This document shows, piece after piece, positions 22,222 through 33,170 of a DNA stretch of 64,000 nt (the stretch's first letter is position 1; each line of letters starts with the position of its first letter). The position numbers and the translations under genes are program-made. The notes under the pieces were generated by a model, which was not told the DNA's origin, did not search any database, and saw nothing but the letters and a program-made list of their open reading frames with translations. The stretch comes from Alnus glutinosa (lineage: Eukaryota > Streptophyta > Magnoliopsida > Fagales > Betulaceae), in contig NC_084888.1 in NCBI RefSeq assembly GCF_958979055.1, positions 3,800,001 to 3,864,000 of the forward strand, in the 5' to 3' direction.

Positions 22222-23490
22222 TCAAGCCAACGGAATCCACATCCTTGATGCGCTCAGTGCTCTCTGACCTTTAAGTTTAAATTTGAAGCACCAATCTTTT
22301 CTTCTCTTTGACCAAAGAGAATAAATTTTACCTACAGAAAGGTAATTTCGAATGCCCGCATATCGAGGTAGATCCCTCTGAGTATTCTCAAACAGTTTCT
22401 CATTCAGAAGGGAATCATGAACTGTAATAGAATGAGGAGAATACACAGGGAAGTTTTCTACCTCGATGGTCTCTTTTTGCTCTTCTAATATCCCTAACAA
22501 ACTACTCTCTTGACCTCTTGGTACATCACAAGCAATATGGGCTCGGGGTTCATATGGCGTCTCGAGAATAAGAGTGGGTGATGAAAGAGCCTCAGTGCTC
22601 ACTTCCTCGCCTTTTGCCCGATGTAGAGCTTGTGGGGCCTCAATTTGCTCCTCCTTCCTCTCTTCCCCGTGAGTGTCGACCACTTCTTCATTATTCATTG
22701 TGGTGATGGCTTGCTCATGATAAGTATTCTCATCCACCACGTAGTGCCCATCAAGATTGACCACCGACTGTCTTTGAAGCTCTTCTTCTTCTATTTGCTT
22801 TGTCATCTGTTCCCTCTGAGCTTCTAACTTGGCAATGGCTTGACCCTGAGATTTCAAATCCTGATTGATCTCACCCATAAGTTTCAACATCTGAATTTGA
22901 AAGTCAGAACCTGACTGAGTAGATGGTGGTTCGGCATGGTATTGTTGTTGTGGAGACCAGTCAATGGGAGATGGCTTCTCTTCGTCAGCATCTATCTTAG
23001 CAATGGATTCAAAGCGAGAGTTCCATGTCTGACTGACAGAGGTCGCTACATCATTCATAAATTTCAACAGCTGATCTTGCAAATCCGAATCAAACCGAGG
23101 CGGTGGTGTGGCCTGAGAAGAAGGTTGCCAGTTATCCTCAAAGTTAGCACAATATGGAGATGATTGCCAATGCTGGTGGGGAGGATGGAAGTTAGATGGT
23201 GAATAGGCCGCTTGATCATTGAACTGCGGATATGTCTGATGGTACAGTTCATGAAATTGTGGAGCATAACTTTCAGGAGCTTGAGCTTGCCATGGGATAT
23301 CAAACTGGTTACTCCATGCCGGGTCATAGGAATCACAGTAAGGCTCATTCCTCGGTCTAGAGAACTGTGTATTCATATGCTCATAAGAATAGTTAGAAAA
23401 TTGTCCTGCAGTAGGACAATCTTTAACATGATGATAAGGACTATAGCAATATGAACATGGTTCATGGGGTGTTGGAATGCCTCCCCACAT
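22222..23490 (-). CDS. Gag-like protein of the LTR element (fossil)
   Basis: A reverse-strand frame of 422 residues. Near its start it carries a CCHC zinc knuckle (CSYCYSPYHHVKDC, pattern C-x2-C-x4-H-x4-C), the nucleocapsid signature of retroelement Gag. The following region is rich in Gln, Pro, Tyr and Ser, then acidic with predicted coiled-coil character around QIQMLKLMGEINQDLKSQ. A conserved Gag capsid core is not recognisable, and no pol gene follows. This fits a large retrotransposon derivative relying on proteins supplied by a relative. The flanking internal sequence has an (AAT)n tract at 23566-23619. Confidence 0.65.
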   Translation of the reverse strand: MWGGIPTPHEPCSYCYSPYHHVKDCPTAGQFSNYSYEHMNTQFSRPRNEPYCDSYDPAWSNQFDIPWQAQAPESYAPQFHELYHQTYPQFNDQAAYSPSNFHPPHQHWQSSPYCANFEDNWQPSSQATPPPRFDSDLQDQLLKFMNDVATSVSQTWNSRFESIAKIDADEEKPSPIDWSPQQQYHAEPPSTQSGSDFQIQMLKLMGEINQDLKSQGQAIAKLEAQREQMTKQIEEEELQRQSVVNLDGHYVVDENTYHEQAITTMNNEEVVDTHGEERKEEQIEAPQALHRAKGEEVSTEALSSPTLILETPYEPRAHIACDVPRGQESSLLGILEEQKETIEVENFPVYSPHSITVHDSLLNEKLFENTQRDLPRYAGIRNYLSVGKIYSLWSKRRKDWCFKFKLKGQRALSASRMWIPLA

Positions 23491-23565
23491 GAACTAAATT
23501 GAGAAAAATAAAAGAAATTAACAAAAGAAAATAAAAACAAAATTGAAAGCAAAAAAATAAATTAA

Positions 23566-23619
<54 letters not shown>
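23566..23619. repeat. (AAT)n microsatellite
   Basis: About 18 uninterrupted AAT/TAA units inside the LTR element, between its gag-like frame and the primer-binding site. Confidence 0.95.
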
Positions 23620-23622
<3 letters not shown>

Positions 23623-23711
23623 GAAACTAAAATTAAAATAAAATAAAATAAAAACAAAAAAAGAATCAAGTTAAATTCAATCTTTAAAACATAATAACGC
23701 TACCGTTAAGC

Positions 23712-23736
23712 AGTCTCCGGCAACGGCGCCAAAAAT
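23712..23736 (-). promoter_or_regulatory. Primer-binding-type site of the LTR element
   Basis: The + strand reads GTCTCCGGCAACGGCGCCAA up to the right LTR. The reverse complement TTTTTGGCGCCGTTGCCGGA is the sequence usually found just inside the 5' LTR of many plant Ty3-type elements. It fixes the element on the reverse strand. Confidence 0.75.
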
Positions 23737-24740
23737 TGATGTGGTCTTTTGTTTACCAAAATATATCAATAATAAATAACCACTCGCAATAGGACGAATC
23801 CTTGTAGGATAAGGCTATAGAGAAGGTGTCGAACCTCAAGGACTGCGTAGGTATTATTATCAAGCTTTTCGAGATTAAATATAACTTAATTTAAAAGATA
23901 TTTGATTTTTGTTTTCTTAAAATAAATACATAAAAGTAAAAGACATAAAATTAAAGATAATATGGATGAAATAAAGAATAGGGGATTGATTTCATCACTC
24001 ACTGCATAACAATGGTCAATCGTAAATTAATAAGAAAAATTCATACTATGCATGATAAAGGGCTCGTCTCACTCGAGTAGTCAAGAAATTACCTCTAAAG
24101 AATAAGTATAATCCATCTTCGTTTGGCACGGACCGTCCACCTAACCACTAAGATGCGGTACGACTCGTCTTCCCTAGGCATGGACTATCTACGTCTTTAA
24201 TAGGATATACACACAATCAATGGAATAGTATAACCCATCTTCGGTTGGCACAGACTGTCTACCTAAATTACACTAAACTAGGGTGTAGTACAATCCGTCT
24301 TTCCTAGGCATGGTCTATCTAATCCTCTTGATCATATATCAATTAAAACCGTTGTATAACAATCATTCACATAATCACAGAAAATATGAAGGATTGAGTT
24401 CAATCAATATAAAAGACTTTCTAAGACAAGATAAGAAATTCATAATGATTGAATATAAACATTAAAATCATTTCTCACAGTTATACAACCATCATGCATA
24501 GAAAAAATCTCAAACTAAAATACAATTAAACCATTGTTACTTGGAAAGGGCTACATCAACACCCTATTAGGAATTTAACCGCTCATCGTAGTGCTGGGAT
24601 GGCCTCCTGCCATGGTATTCTCCTCTTCAACTTGTTAGGCCTCCAAGAAGAATTTCTGTCTAAAGCTAAGCACAAGCCTAAGCACCAAGCACCAAGCACA
24701 CCTTCTCTTGAAGCTTAGGGGGTCTATTTATAGGGAGCAC
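23737..24740 (-). repeat. Right LTR (5' LTR in element orientation)
   Basis: Direct repeat of 19178 to about 20185, beginning TGATGTGG immediately after the primer-binding-type site. Similarity to the left copy ends near 24740, after TCTATTTATAGGGAGCACAC. The TATTTATAGG there could be a TATA element of the LTR when read on the reverse strand. Confidence 0.8.
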
Positions 24741-25259
24741 ACCTTCTCTTGAAGATTTGGATTTGGTTTGGTGAATATGGATTTGGTTTTCTTACACAGT
24801 TTGATTATGAACTTTTTGGTTAATCTTTTCCAATGATCAACAAAAAAGTCAAACCAACTTTGTATCATTTTTCCTTTCTTGTAAATCCAGCATCAACAGT
24901 AATCAAATCCATATCAAAGTGAAGTGAGTTTTTTGCATATTGGTGTCAAATTTAAGTTTTTTGCATAGTCAATACAAGTTAAGTGAGTTTGATCATGTTT
25001 TGTATCCATGCTTTGTATCAAACTATCAATACTCATTTTTGTGTGCTTCTAATGTATCAAACTATCAACTACATCAATCAAAAGTAGAGACAACCAACAT
25101 TCATTACAAGAACTCCAACATTCATTACAAGTAATAACCAACTATTTCTTGTTATGATTCCGCAATAAAAACAAATTACACAAGTACAATAAGCAATAAT
25201 TCCATAACAAAAGTAATTGAATTGAGAAAAATTGGCTATCAGAAAAGAAAATATAACAT
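24741..25259. other. Spacer between LTR element and STT3 fragment
   Basis: AT-rich, with repeated GATTTGGTTTGGTGAATATG-like phrases at 24755-24790 and two GAGACAACCAACATTCATTA-type short repeats near 25090-25130. No gene recognised. This is the 3' flank of the STT3 fragment on the reverse strand. Confidence 0.45.
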
Positions 25260-26696
25260 TCAGTGCCATGGATTCTTGTTTTTTGTCCAACTTCTTTTGG
25301 CGCTCGATGTTGAGCTTGCTTTCTGCCAAGACCACAAATAATTAAAGCAGTTATTTAGATAACATTGGGCCCAATCTCAAGACATAACTGAGTAAGGAGG
25401 AAGAATACATACCGATTTTGATTTCTTTGCCTTGCCCCTGACCCTGTTCTTCGGAGGTTTCAGTTTATATATGCGAACCATCCAATGATGAGTTGTGAAC
25501 ACCTAAATTGATATTAAAGACACAGAAATCCAATCAGAAAAAGAACAGGAACTTCACATGAGAAAAATTTCAAATATATTTGACTAGTTGCACCAAAGAT
25601 CAGTAAAGCTCATCAATCATTGGTTTTGCCCTCATGATGAAATGAGAATGAGCACTTGCTTATGGTACCTATTTTTTTTTTTTTTTAATAAACAGCTTAA
25701 ATAAAACAACATTTTGGAAAAGAAATCCATGCAAACATCACAAGGAGCTAACCATTTCAAATCATATAGAAGAGGTGCCCAAAACTAGCAAAGGTCCAAG
25801 GGGCCACATTTAATTATGTGACAAGAAAGAAGCCGCTTTATTGGCAATGTTCTACACCCTGGGCGCCACGGTTTAACAGTATGGAAGAGAAACAGAGGTT
25901 ATGAAAACCAGATTCCTGGACTACATAACGTTTGCATGGATTAAACTGCTTTTATTTCAAAGCCCACCACATTCAGCAAGGAGTTAACTATTAAAAAGAC
26001 GCCCTAGCAAAATTTAATAGTCATAATTATCAAATATATTAATCACATACAATGCTAATTATATCCCACAACGCATTTTTTTAAAAAGCTTGTCAAAGGC
26101 TTTACCATCTGTCTCCACAAACTTGTAGTAAAGAGATGAAAATATTCAAAATTTAAACAGCTAAAACAAATGTATCCTCCATCTAGAAACCACTGACTTC
26201 ACAGCAAAATCAGACCTTTAATAGGAGAGTTTGTACATGAGGCAGTTTAGCATGGTGGGTGTGGCCTGAGAATTGATCCGATATTAACCATCTCTCTGCA
26301 AACAGAAACAAAACATAGAAAAACACATTGCTAACTAAAATGAATTACATAGTAAGCTACAATATCATCCAGTTCCTTTGCCCAAAAAAAATAAAATAAA
26401 ATCCAAGACCATTTTTTTTTTTTTTTTTTGTGTAAAGTAGTGATAATCACTTACAAGGTAATCGGGTTCCTTGATATGAGGAAATACACCACCTCCTATA
26501 CGGACCATCCACAGGAACTTCTTAATATCGTCACTGGGGTAGCCAGCAAGACCTGTAAAGACAAACATCAGAAGAGAGTACATTTTTTGGGGGGTATATC
26601 TCAGCATACCAGATAGAAATTACCTCCAAAGACAACAAGCACATATTTCTTCAAGACATTTAAAATTCCAGACCATGCATTAATGTACATCTGTTC
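25260..26696 (-). pseudogene. STT3 oligosaccharyltransferase C-terminal fragment
   Basis: Reverse-strand exon remnants match the C-terminus of plant STT3, the catalytic subunit of the ER N-glycosylation complex. 26624-26696 encodes INAWSGILNVLKKYVLVVFG. 26455-26552 encodes [20 protein letters not shown] and on to HIKEPDYL, with a good GTAAGTG donor. 26215-26295 encodes RDG, stop, YRINSQATPTMLNCLMYKLS, Y, stop. 26090-26121 encodes FVETDGKAFD and then loses similarity. 25413-25502 encodes [20 protein letters not shown]. 25260-25322 encodes KASSTSSAKRS...KNPWH and the natural TGA. Two in-frame TAA codons (26284-26286 and 26218-26220), a mostly lost exon before HHWMVR, and the absence of the N-terminal 500-plus residues make it a pseudogene. 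Retained introns show it came from a DNA-level copy, not a processed mRNA. The identity rests on recalled family sequence. Confidence 0.87.
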
Positions 26697-27536
26697 CTGT
26701 TTTGTTTCATTTAGTGAACTTTTTTTCCAGGGTTCTCTCCTTTCAGACTGAGATCAGAATATCTAATAGAAAAAGAATAAGAGAAATTCAGATTAAAATA
26801 CCTCAGCTGAAAGAAAGATACATAGCAAAAGAAATAGGAGGAAACAATCATAGATCAAAACTATTTAGGACAACTCAGAAGAAAATGACTTTGTATACCG
26901 AGAGAGGAAAAAAATGAAGGAAAGGTGTTTGCTTTAATACCTGACGGAGACCAAGACTTGAAGGAGACAGATTTGGGGGGAAGCCGGAGCTGGAAAACGG
27001 CCGGAGATGGAAGAGGGCCGGAACTGGAAGACGGCCGGTGGGTGGGCTTTGGCCGAAGATGGAGAACGATGGTGATGGCACCTGGCAGTGCCTAGTGGCC
27101 GGAGATGGAGATGGAGATCGAAGTAGACGGTGGGGGACCTCGTCGGAACCGGAAGAATGACGGAGCTTGGAACGGTGGCGGGCTTGTGCGAAACACCTCG
27201 TCGGAACCGGAAGAATGATGGAGCTCGGAACGGTGGCGGGCTCGTGCGAAACTGGTCGCCGGAACCGGAAGGACGACGGAGCTCTGAACGGAGGTTGACG
27301 GTGGGAAGATTTTGGGGTAGATGGAGAGAGGGAGGGAAAATTTGGGGGGAAGACAAAAATGAGAAAAATGGATCCGCTGAACTGGTTTTGATGTATTCGA
27401 AAATTTAATTTAATTTTTTTTTTTTTTTTGGGAAAAAAAAAAAAAAACGTTAAAAACTCTAAAAGTAAAATGGCCCTTTCCACGTAGGAAAGGGCCGGGC
27501 AGGGGCCAGCAAGATCGCCCCTGCCTATCACTACTC
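26697..27536. other. GC-rich repeat block before unit B
   Basis: GC-rich block (26940-27330) with GGCCGGAGATGG and CGTCGGAACCGGAAG motifs, ending in a hairpin (GGCAGGGGC...GCCCCTGCC, 27499-27526) close to the unit B edge at 27537. Pro/Ser/Arg-rich open frames on the reverse strand here (26875-27531) lack any known domain and look like by-products of base composition. The block may be a decayed transposon end or the remains of a gene 5' region. Confidence 0.4.
27139..27300. repeat. Three-copy 58-bp tandem repeat
   Basis: CG(T/C)CGGAACCGGAAGAATGA-type phrases recur at 27141, 27199 and 27257, an exact 58-bp period, each followed by GGAGCTCGGAACGGTGGCGG variants. 58 is not a multiple of three, which argues against a translated repeat. 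Confidence 0.85.
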
Positions 27537-27670
27537 ATATCTGATACCTTATAATGCATGAATATTTTTGTCTTTTTACAATTTTTTTTTTTAAATGAAA
27601 ATATCCTTGTATTATAAGGGACAGGATACTCTTCGGTTCCCTTGAATCGGAGAGGATCCTTATACGTTTA

Positions 27671-28147
27671 AGGAAATAATTTTACATGTCATATAAATGC
27701 CCATTAAGTGTCTATCAAATAATGATATAAGTTTTGAAATTATCATTGGGCATGTGATTAATTAAATGATGACTTTAATTAAATAGTGTAATTTTAAAAG
27801 TCACATCATTATTCGATGAACACTTGATGGACATTTATATGACATATAGAATTACTCCGTTGAGGATGGGCTTAAACTCGGAGTAATTCTACATGTACAT
27901 TAAGAGTCCATAAAAAAATGAGTTACCTTTTAAAATCATCATTGAACGTGTGATTGATCAAATGATGATTTTAAAAGCCACCTCATTTTTTTATAGATAC
28001 TTGTACATGTACATTAAGTGTCTGTTAAATGTTCATTAAAAAATAATGTGGTTTTTAAAATTATCATTGAACGTAAAATTGATTAAATAATAATTTTAAA
28101 AATCACTTTATTTTATAGACATTTATTATACATATAGAATTACTACC
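27671..28147. mobile_element. Foldback MITE-like cluster, unit B
   Basis: Copy of the three-module cluster at 2811-3295, with scattered substitutions and small indels. Confidence 0.55.
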
Positions 28148-29018
28148 AGAATTACTCTTGAAATCGGCACCCAACTTACTGAGAATAGTTAGTTGCACAT
28201 GCACAGTAGTCAGCTAGCTCACGCATGCTGTGCGGGCTTGAACTTGCTGGGCCAAAGAATACATAGAATAGAATCACGGAGAACTTGATCAGCTACGTCG
28301 CTAAATGGTGGGGGATGTTGAATCAACCTAAACGACCAAGTGTTTTGTTGCTCCAGCTGGCTAGGGTTTGCTATCATAGGCCTGTTTTTCTTAGCTCATC
28401 TGGTCCAACTGAATTAGCCCGCTATGGCTCAGATTTTAGGTCTACTGGCCTATAACGACCTTGAATCATTAAGGCCACCTGATTTTGAACATGGATTGGG
28501 TTCAGAATTTAGGCTTGATTAAAGTTTTTGGTGTCTTTTTTTTTTTACTCTAATGGAGACGGATGAGAATTGATGAATAAACAAATATTTTTCTTTTTAG
28601 GTCCGACTCTTTTTCTTCTCTCTTTATTTGGTAGTGAGACCACAAAATTTCTTCTCTTTGGATCGTGGGATTCAATCTTTTTCTTTTCCCCTTTCTCCTT
28701 CTTCTTCTTCCAAATCTCCTTCTTCCCACATCGTACGTTGTGCATCATGTTTATGGCATCAATTTACATGACTAGGTATAAGCGGATTTACATTTTATAG
28801 GATTTAACGAAAAATTATAATGGATAGTTGAAATTTTAAAAAAATTGAAATATAAATACCATAAATTAACTTTTTTTTTTGTTTGTTTTTAAACGTTTGA
28901 ATACTTAATTACAAAAATGGTTGTAAATGAAATTTTCTCTAGCTATAATCATTTATCCCATGAACCTGCCAATTCCTATTCTTTGTTCGATTGGTAGTCC
29001 TGTACACAAGCATCTTGG
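28148..29018. other. Spacer upstream of MLD1', no gene
   Basis: Counterpart of 3300-4147. It contains the same pyrimidine-rich tract (about 28600-28720). Nothing further recognised. Confidence 0.5.
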
Positions 29019-29186
29019 AGTAATTCTAAATGTTAATAGTCTTATGTTTATTTAAAAATGAGGTGACTTTTAAAATCATACAATTTGATCGATTAAAATT
29101 TAACAATGATCAATCACGCGCCCAATATTAATTTTAAAAACTGCCACATTTTTAGTTGAATAGAAGATAAACTTCTAACATTACTT
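29019..29186. mobile_element. Foldback MITE-like element, unit B
   Basis: Counterpart of the element at 4148-4314, with the same inverted arms and a few substitutions. Confidence 0.55.
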
Positions 29187-29632
29187 AATTATTAGCATTA
29201 TGTGTGGCTACCCTTCTCGTTTTCCTTTCTTTTTTCCTTTCGGTGGTAGAGAACTGTCTGCCAATTTAGGACGTTGACCTCGTCAATTGGAGTAGGTCCA
29301 CCCAGTTCATATTTCTCCTCTATCATCATCACCTGCTAGATCGATGCAAAAGCCGTTACAGAACTGGTAAGACTTTTATTCATTAATTGAAATGAATTTG
29401 CTTTTATTCTGCAGAAAATCATGCAGACATATATCAAAATTTGGCACCCCTCCAGATTTGGAACACAACATCGTACATTTCGGACGTCAACAACAGCTGT
29501 ATGTCGTTCTTCCACATTTTTAAATTTGGATGCTTGTTTACCGTAAGTATACTTTCATGCACCCACATTACTTTTTAATTCCCTCGCATAGCTAATCGAT
29601 AAGGTTCGGGTAGCAATTCCTACCAACTTTCC

Positions 29633-30781
29633 ATGGAAAAGCTTCATTTCCCAATGGTTCATTTCCCTTTCTTTCTTCTTCAAATCCTTTCTCTTCTACT
29701 TCTCTCATCGGCTCAAACTATCCCAACTAAGTATTTTACAAATTGTGGGTCAACGTCCGACGTAACTGTCAATGGTCGGAACTTCGTTGGTGACTTGAAT
29801 GGTGCCGGCTTCTCTATTATTGGACCAAGCTCTTCTGTTAGTGCCGTCAATTCATCAACAGATACGTCTCTTTATCAAACAGCAAGAGTTTTCACACAAC
29901 CATCGTCTTCATATGAGTTGGACGCCATCGATCATGGCATTTATTATGTTCGTCTTCATTTCTTCCCGTTTAAGTCCGGGAACACTAATCTGGCTAACGC
30001 CCTATTCGATGTTTCTACTACTGACTTTTCGCTGCTGTCAAACTATGGTGTTAAAGAGAATTCACCAGCTGTGATTGAGGAGTTCTTACTCACAATCAAC
30101 GAAAGCAAGTTCAGCATCTACTTTACTCCTCAGACCAACTCTTTTGCTTTTGTGAACGCCATAGAAGTCTTTCTAATCCCAGATAAGAACTACATCCTGG
30201 ATAGCTTTCCTTTGATTAATTCTCGTGGACTAGCTGAAATTGCCGATGGCGTACGATCTCAGGCTTTACGCACAATTCACAGGGTCAATGTTGGAGGTCC
30301 ACAGACCAACGACATACTGTGGAGGACTTGGACACCGGATGATGGTTATATCCTTAACCCAGGAAATGACAAAACCTGCAATCCTTATAATGGTGTGCTT
30401 AAGTATGATGTTCTTGGTGCAACTGTGTATAGTGCCTCGGATATTGTCTACAACACTTGCAAAGAATTGAAATCAGAATTTTCTGTCATAACTTGGAGTT
30501 TTAATGTGGGTAAGAGTGCCAGACACCTGCTTCGGTTGCACTTCTGCGATATTGTTAGCACAAAGGATGCATATGTCAAGTTCGATGCCTCTATTTATAG
30601 CTATTTCACTCAGATTATCTATGTTGAGCAGTTGGTAACTCCATATTACTGGGATTTTTTGGTTGATTCAGATGCTTTGGGACTTATCACTGTTACCTTA
30701 GGGCCTAGAAAGGATTCTACAAATAAAAACGCCTATCTGAATGGACTGGAGATTTTCGAGTATTCGAAGAAATTGGTTTAA
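29633..30781 (+). CDS. MLD1': secreted malectin-like domain protein, unit B
   Basis: An intact 382-residue frame, nearly identical to the unit A MLD1. Differences seen are QTI for QTV, LAEIA for LAGIA, KTCNP for KTCDP, KSARH for KSTRH and SIYSYF for SISSYF. It has a signal peptide (1-27) and a double malectin fold with four cysteines. The stop falls after SKKLV, with no membrane or kinase part. Its leader keeps the uninterrupted form of the site where a hAT MITE sits in unit A, so it probably has the ancestral promoter. The aligned TATA position reads CCGTAAGTATAC, as in MLD1. Function is inferred as an apoplastic CrRLK1L-ectodomain protein. Confidence 0.9.
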   Translation: MEKLHFPMVHFPFFLLQILSLLLLSSAQTIPTKYFTNCGSTSDVTVNGRNFVGDLNGAGFSIIGPSSSVSAVNSSTDTSLYQTARVFTQPSSSYELDAIDHGIYYVRLHFFPFKSGNTNLANALFDVSTTDFSLLSNYGVKENSPAVIEEFLLTINESKFSIYFTPQTNSFAFVNAIEVFLIPDKNYILDSFPLINSRGLAEIADGVRSQALRTIHRVNVGGPQTNDILWRTWTPDDGYILNPGNDKTCNPYNGVLKYDVLGATVYSASDIVYNTCKELKSEFSVITWSFNVGKSARHLLRLHFCDIVSTKDAYVKFDASIYSYFTQIIYVEQLVTPYYWDFLVDSDALGLITVTLGPRKDSTNKNAYLNGLEIFEYSKKLV

Positions 30782-31455
30782 TTGGTTGATTAAGGAGATG
30801 ATCATCTACCATAAATAAACGCTGATTAATGTTTGGTGTACGCACACAATAAATAATACAAGGTTCTCCCAATTGAGGATGGATGGTTGTAGATGTTAAA
30901 ATCCAGATGATTTTAGATCTCCCATATTTTTGTTGTATCAATTATCATAACACTTACGATTTCCTTATATATATAAGCGATGATGATAATAGTGTATGTA
31001 GGTATATGTGTTTATTGCAGAAGATGAGTTAAGAGACTGCACAAAAAGATTATAAGTATTAATTACTTATAGAGAATGATACTGATTTCTATAATGTCAT
31101 GTTTATAGGTTTATTTAATTGTATCCGTGTGAGCGCAAATGGAATTTGCATATTTTATTATTATGACTAATTTGATTAATAACAAAACTGGTGGGGACAA
31201 GGTTCACACTGGATGCACAAGGCTCATGATGAGTACACAAGACCCTATAAAGAATATAATATATACGAACCTGGCGGGTACAAGGTTCACAGTTGGAGCA
31301 CAAGGCCTCAAAAACTAATAAACGTTATAGGTAAGGGGTCACAAGGCTCCAATGAATAATTGCTGAGACGAACAGAGATTTAATGGCCCTAGAACGAGAG
31401 GAGTGCAAGAAGAAAATAAATAAGATTTGCATAAAACTGTCATCATATCATTGCT

Positions 31456-31497
<42 letters not shown>

Positions 31498-33170
31498 CAT
31501 GAATATGGATTATGACTATGGACCATGAATTGCATATACATATAGACATAAAGTTATATTGTACATTGTGTATTTCTAAATAAATTGGAAACCATCATAT
31601 TATTGAATCAGCTGACTCACAGTTATAGTATAGGATTGTGGTAATGTCCACAAGCCCATAATTATGGATGCAGGTTCAGAAGGCGAAGGCATTGATCACT
31701 TTTGCTAGCTTTAAAGATTTAAAGTTAATGTATTTGTAGATGGTTGTATTTCTTTGTAATCGTTTGTGTTTACGTGCTTTTTGTATGTAACATATTTAGA
31801 GGAATGCTTGTATTTAATAGGCATTTCATGTATGTTTGCGTATCATTTGTGACACATATTTCAATGTAATTAGCGTAAAGAAAACTAAATAATTTTGATG
31901 AATGTTTAGAGGTACTTTAGTCAGCTCAATGTGTTATATTCCTAAGCCAGCTCAATGTGATATATTCCTAAGTCTTTGAGGAAAAAAAAAATATTTCATT
32001 GCGAGATTTTATCTTTTCTGATGTAATAATATCACGTGGTTTATTAGATATAATTATTTACGCCTTTTTGTAAAAGGTAAAGCGTTACACGTAGTTTTTA
32101 CTATTCACACACTCACACAATGCACCAATCAACCCACTTGCCAACAATGGTGGGTGTAAGAGTTTGATTCCCATAGCAAAATTATTTGTCGGATTTAATA
32201 TGGCCTTAGCATGTTCTTTTGATAGAAGTTTTAAAGTGTTCAAAATGTTTGATTGTTATACGACAAAAACCTTTGTGTGCAAACAATTAAAGACAATTAA
32301 CCTATCTTTTTGTTATCGACAACAATGATAATAATAATAGACTTTAACTGTCTATTCAATTGGTTGATAATTATATACATCTTTTAGTGATGGATATATT
32401 CAAATTATTGGTGCATTCTATTAAATTCTGACCAATATTTAAATTCTTGTCATTTTTTTTTTTATTTTCTTTAAAAAATGATAGGGTATTTTAAAAATTT
32501 TAACAGGATTTAACAGAAAATTCTAGCTAATGGTTGAAATTAAAAAAAAAAAAATTTTAAGATTGATACAATAAATTGACACTATTTAAAATTTAAATAC
32601 TTAATTGTAAAATTAATAAAAAATCAGAAATTATAAATGAAATTTTTCCTTGGCACATAATCATTTCTCCGGGAACTTGCCAATTCTTGTTCTTTGTTCA
32701 CTTGGCAATCCTGTAAACAAGCATCTTGTGAGGCTACCCTTCTTGTTTTCCATCTTCTTCTTCTTCTTCTTCTTTTTTCAGTGGTCGAGAACTCTCTGCC
32801 AATTTAAGATGTTGACCTTGTCAATTGGAGTAGGTCCACCAGGCCCATATTTCTCCTCTATCACCTGCTTGATCGATGCAAATGCCGTTAAAGAACTGGG
32901 AAGACTTTTCTTCATTTGAAATGAATTTGCTTTTATTCTGCAGAAAATCATGCAGACATATATCAAAATTTGGCACCCCTCTAGATTTGGAACACAACAT
33001 CGTACATTTCGGATGTCAACAACAGCTGTATGTCGTTCTTCTACATTTTTAAATTTGGATGCTTGTTTTAGTTGTTTACCGTAAGTATACTTTCATGCAT
33101 CCACATTACTTTTTAATTCCCTCGCATAGCTGATCGATAAGGTTCGGGTAGCAATTCGTACCAACTTTCC
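30782..33170. other. Spacer between MLD1' and broken MLD2'
   Basis: Counterpart of 6101-10735 without the Helitron. The empty site lies at about 32064. It contains (TA)n at 31459-31490 and a local duplication of a CAGCTCAATGTG(T/A)TATATTC block at about 31922-31970 not present in unit A. No gene recognised. Confidence 0.55.

Larger units (their letters stand above)
19178..24740 (-). mobile_element. Non-autonomous Ty3-like LTR-retroelement fossil
   Basis: Two direct repeats beginning TGATGTGGTCTTTTGTTTAC lie at 19178-20762 and 23737 to about 24740. The interior carries a primer-binding-like sequence next to the right repeat, a purine tract next to the left repeat (CACCCCCAAACTT on +), and a gag-like frame on the reverse strand. 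No protease, reverse transcriptase or integrase is visible, so it could not move on its own, and it is incomplete. About 20 mismatches per kb between the repeats suggest an age of one to a few million years. This is a rough estimate by eye that depends on the assumed mutation rate. It inserted into the unit A flank; the equivalent flank in unit B (43426-43440) is uninterrupted. Confidence 0.85.

Noticed and set aside
26875-27531. Pro/Ser/Arg-rich 218-residue reverse-strand frame
   Set aside because: Arises from GC-rich 58-bp repeats and poly-A/T tracts. The repeat period is not a multiple of three and no domain is visible.
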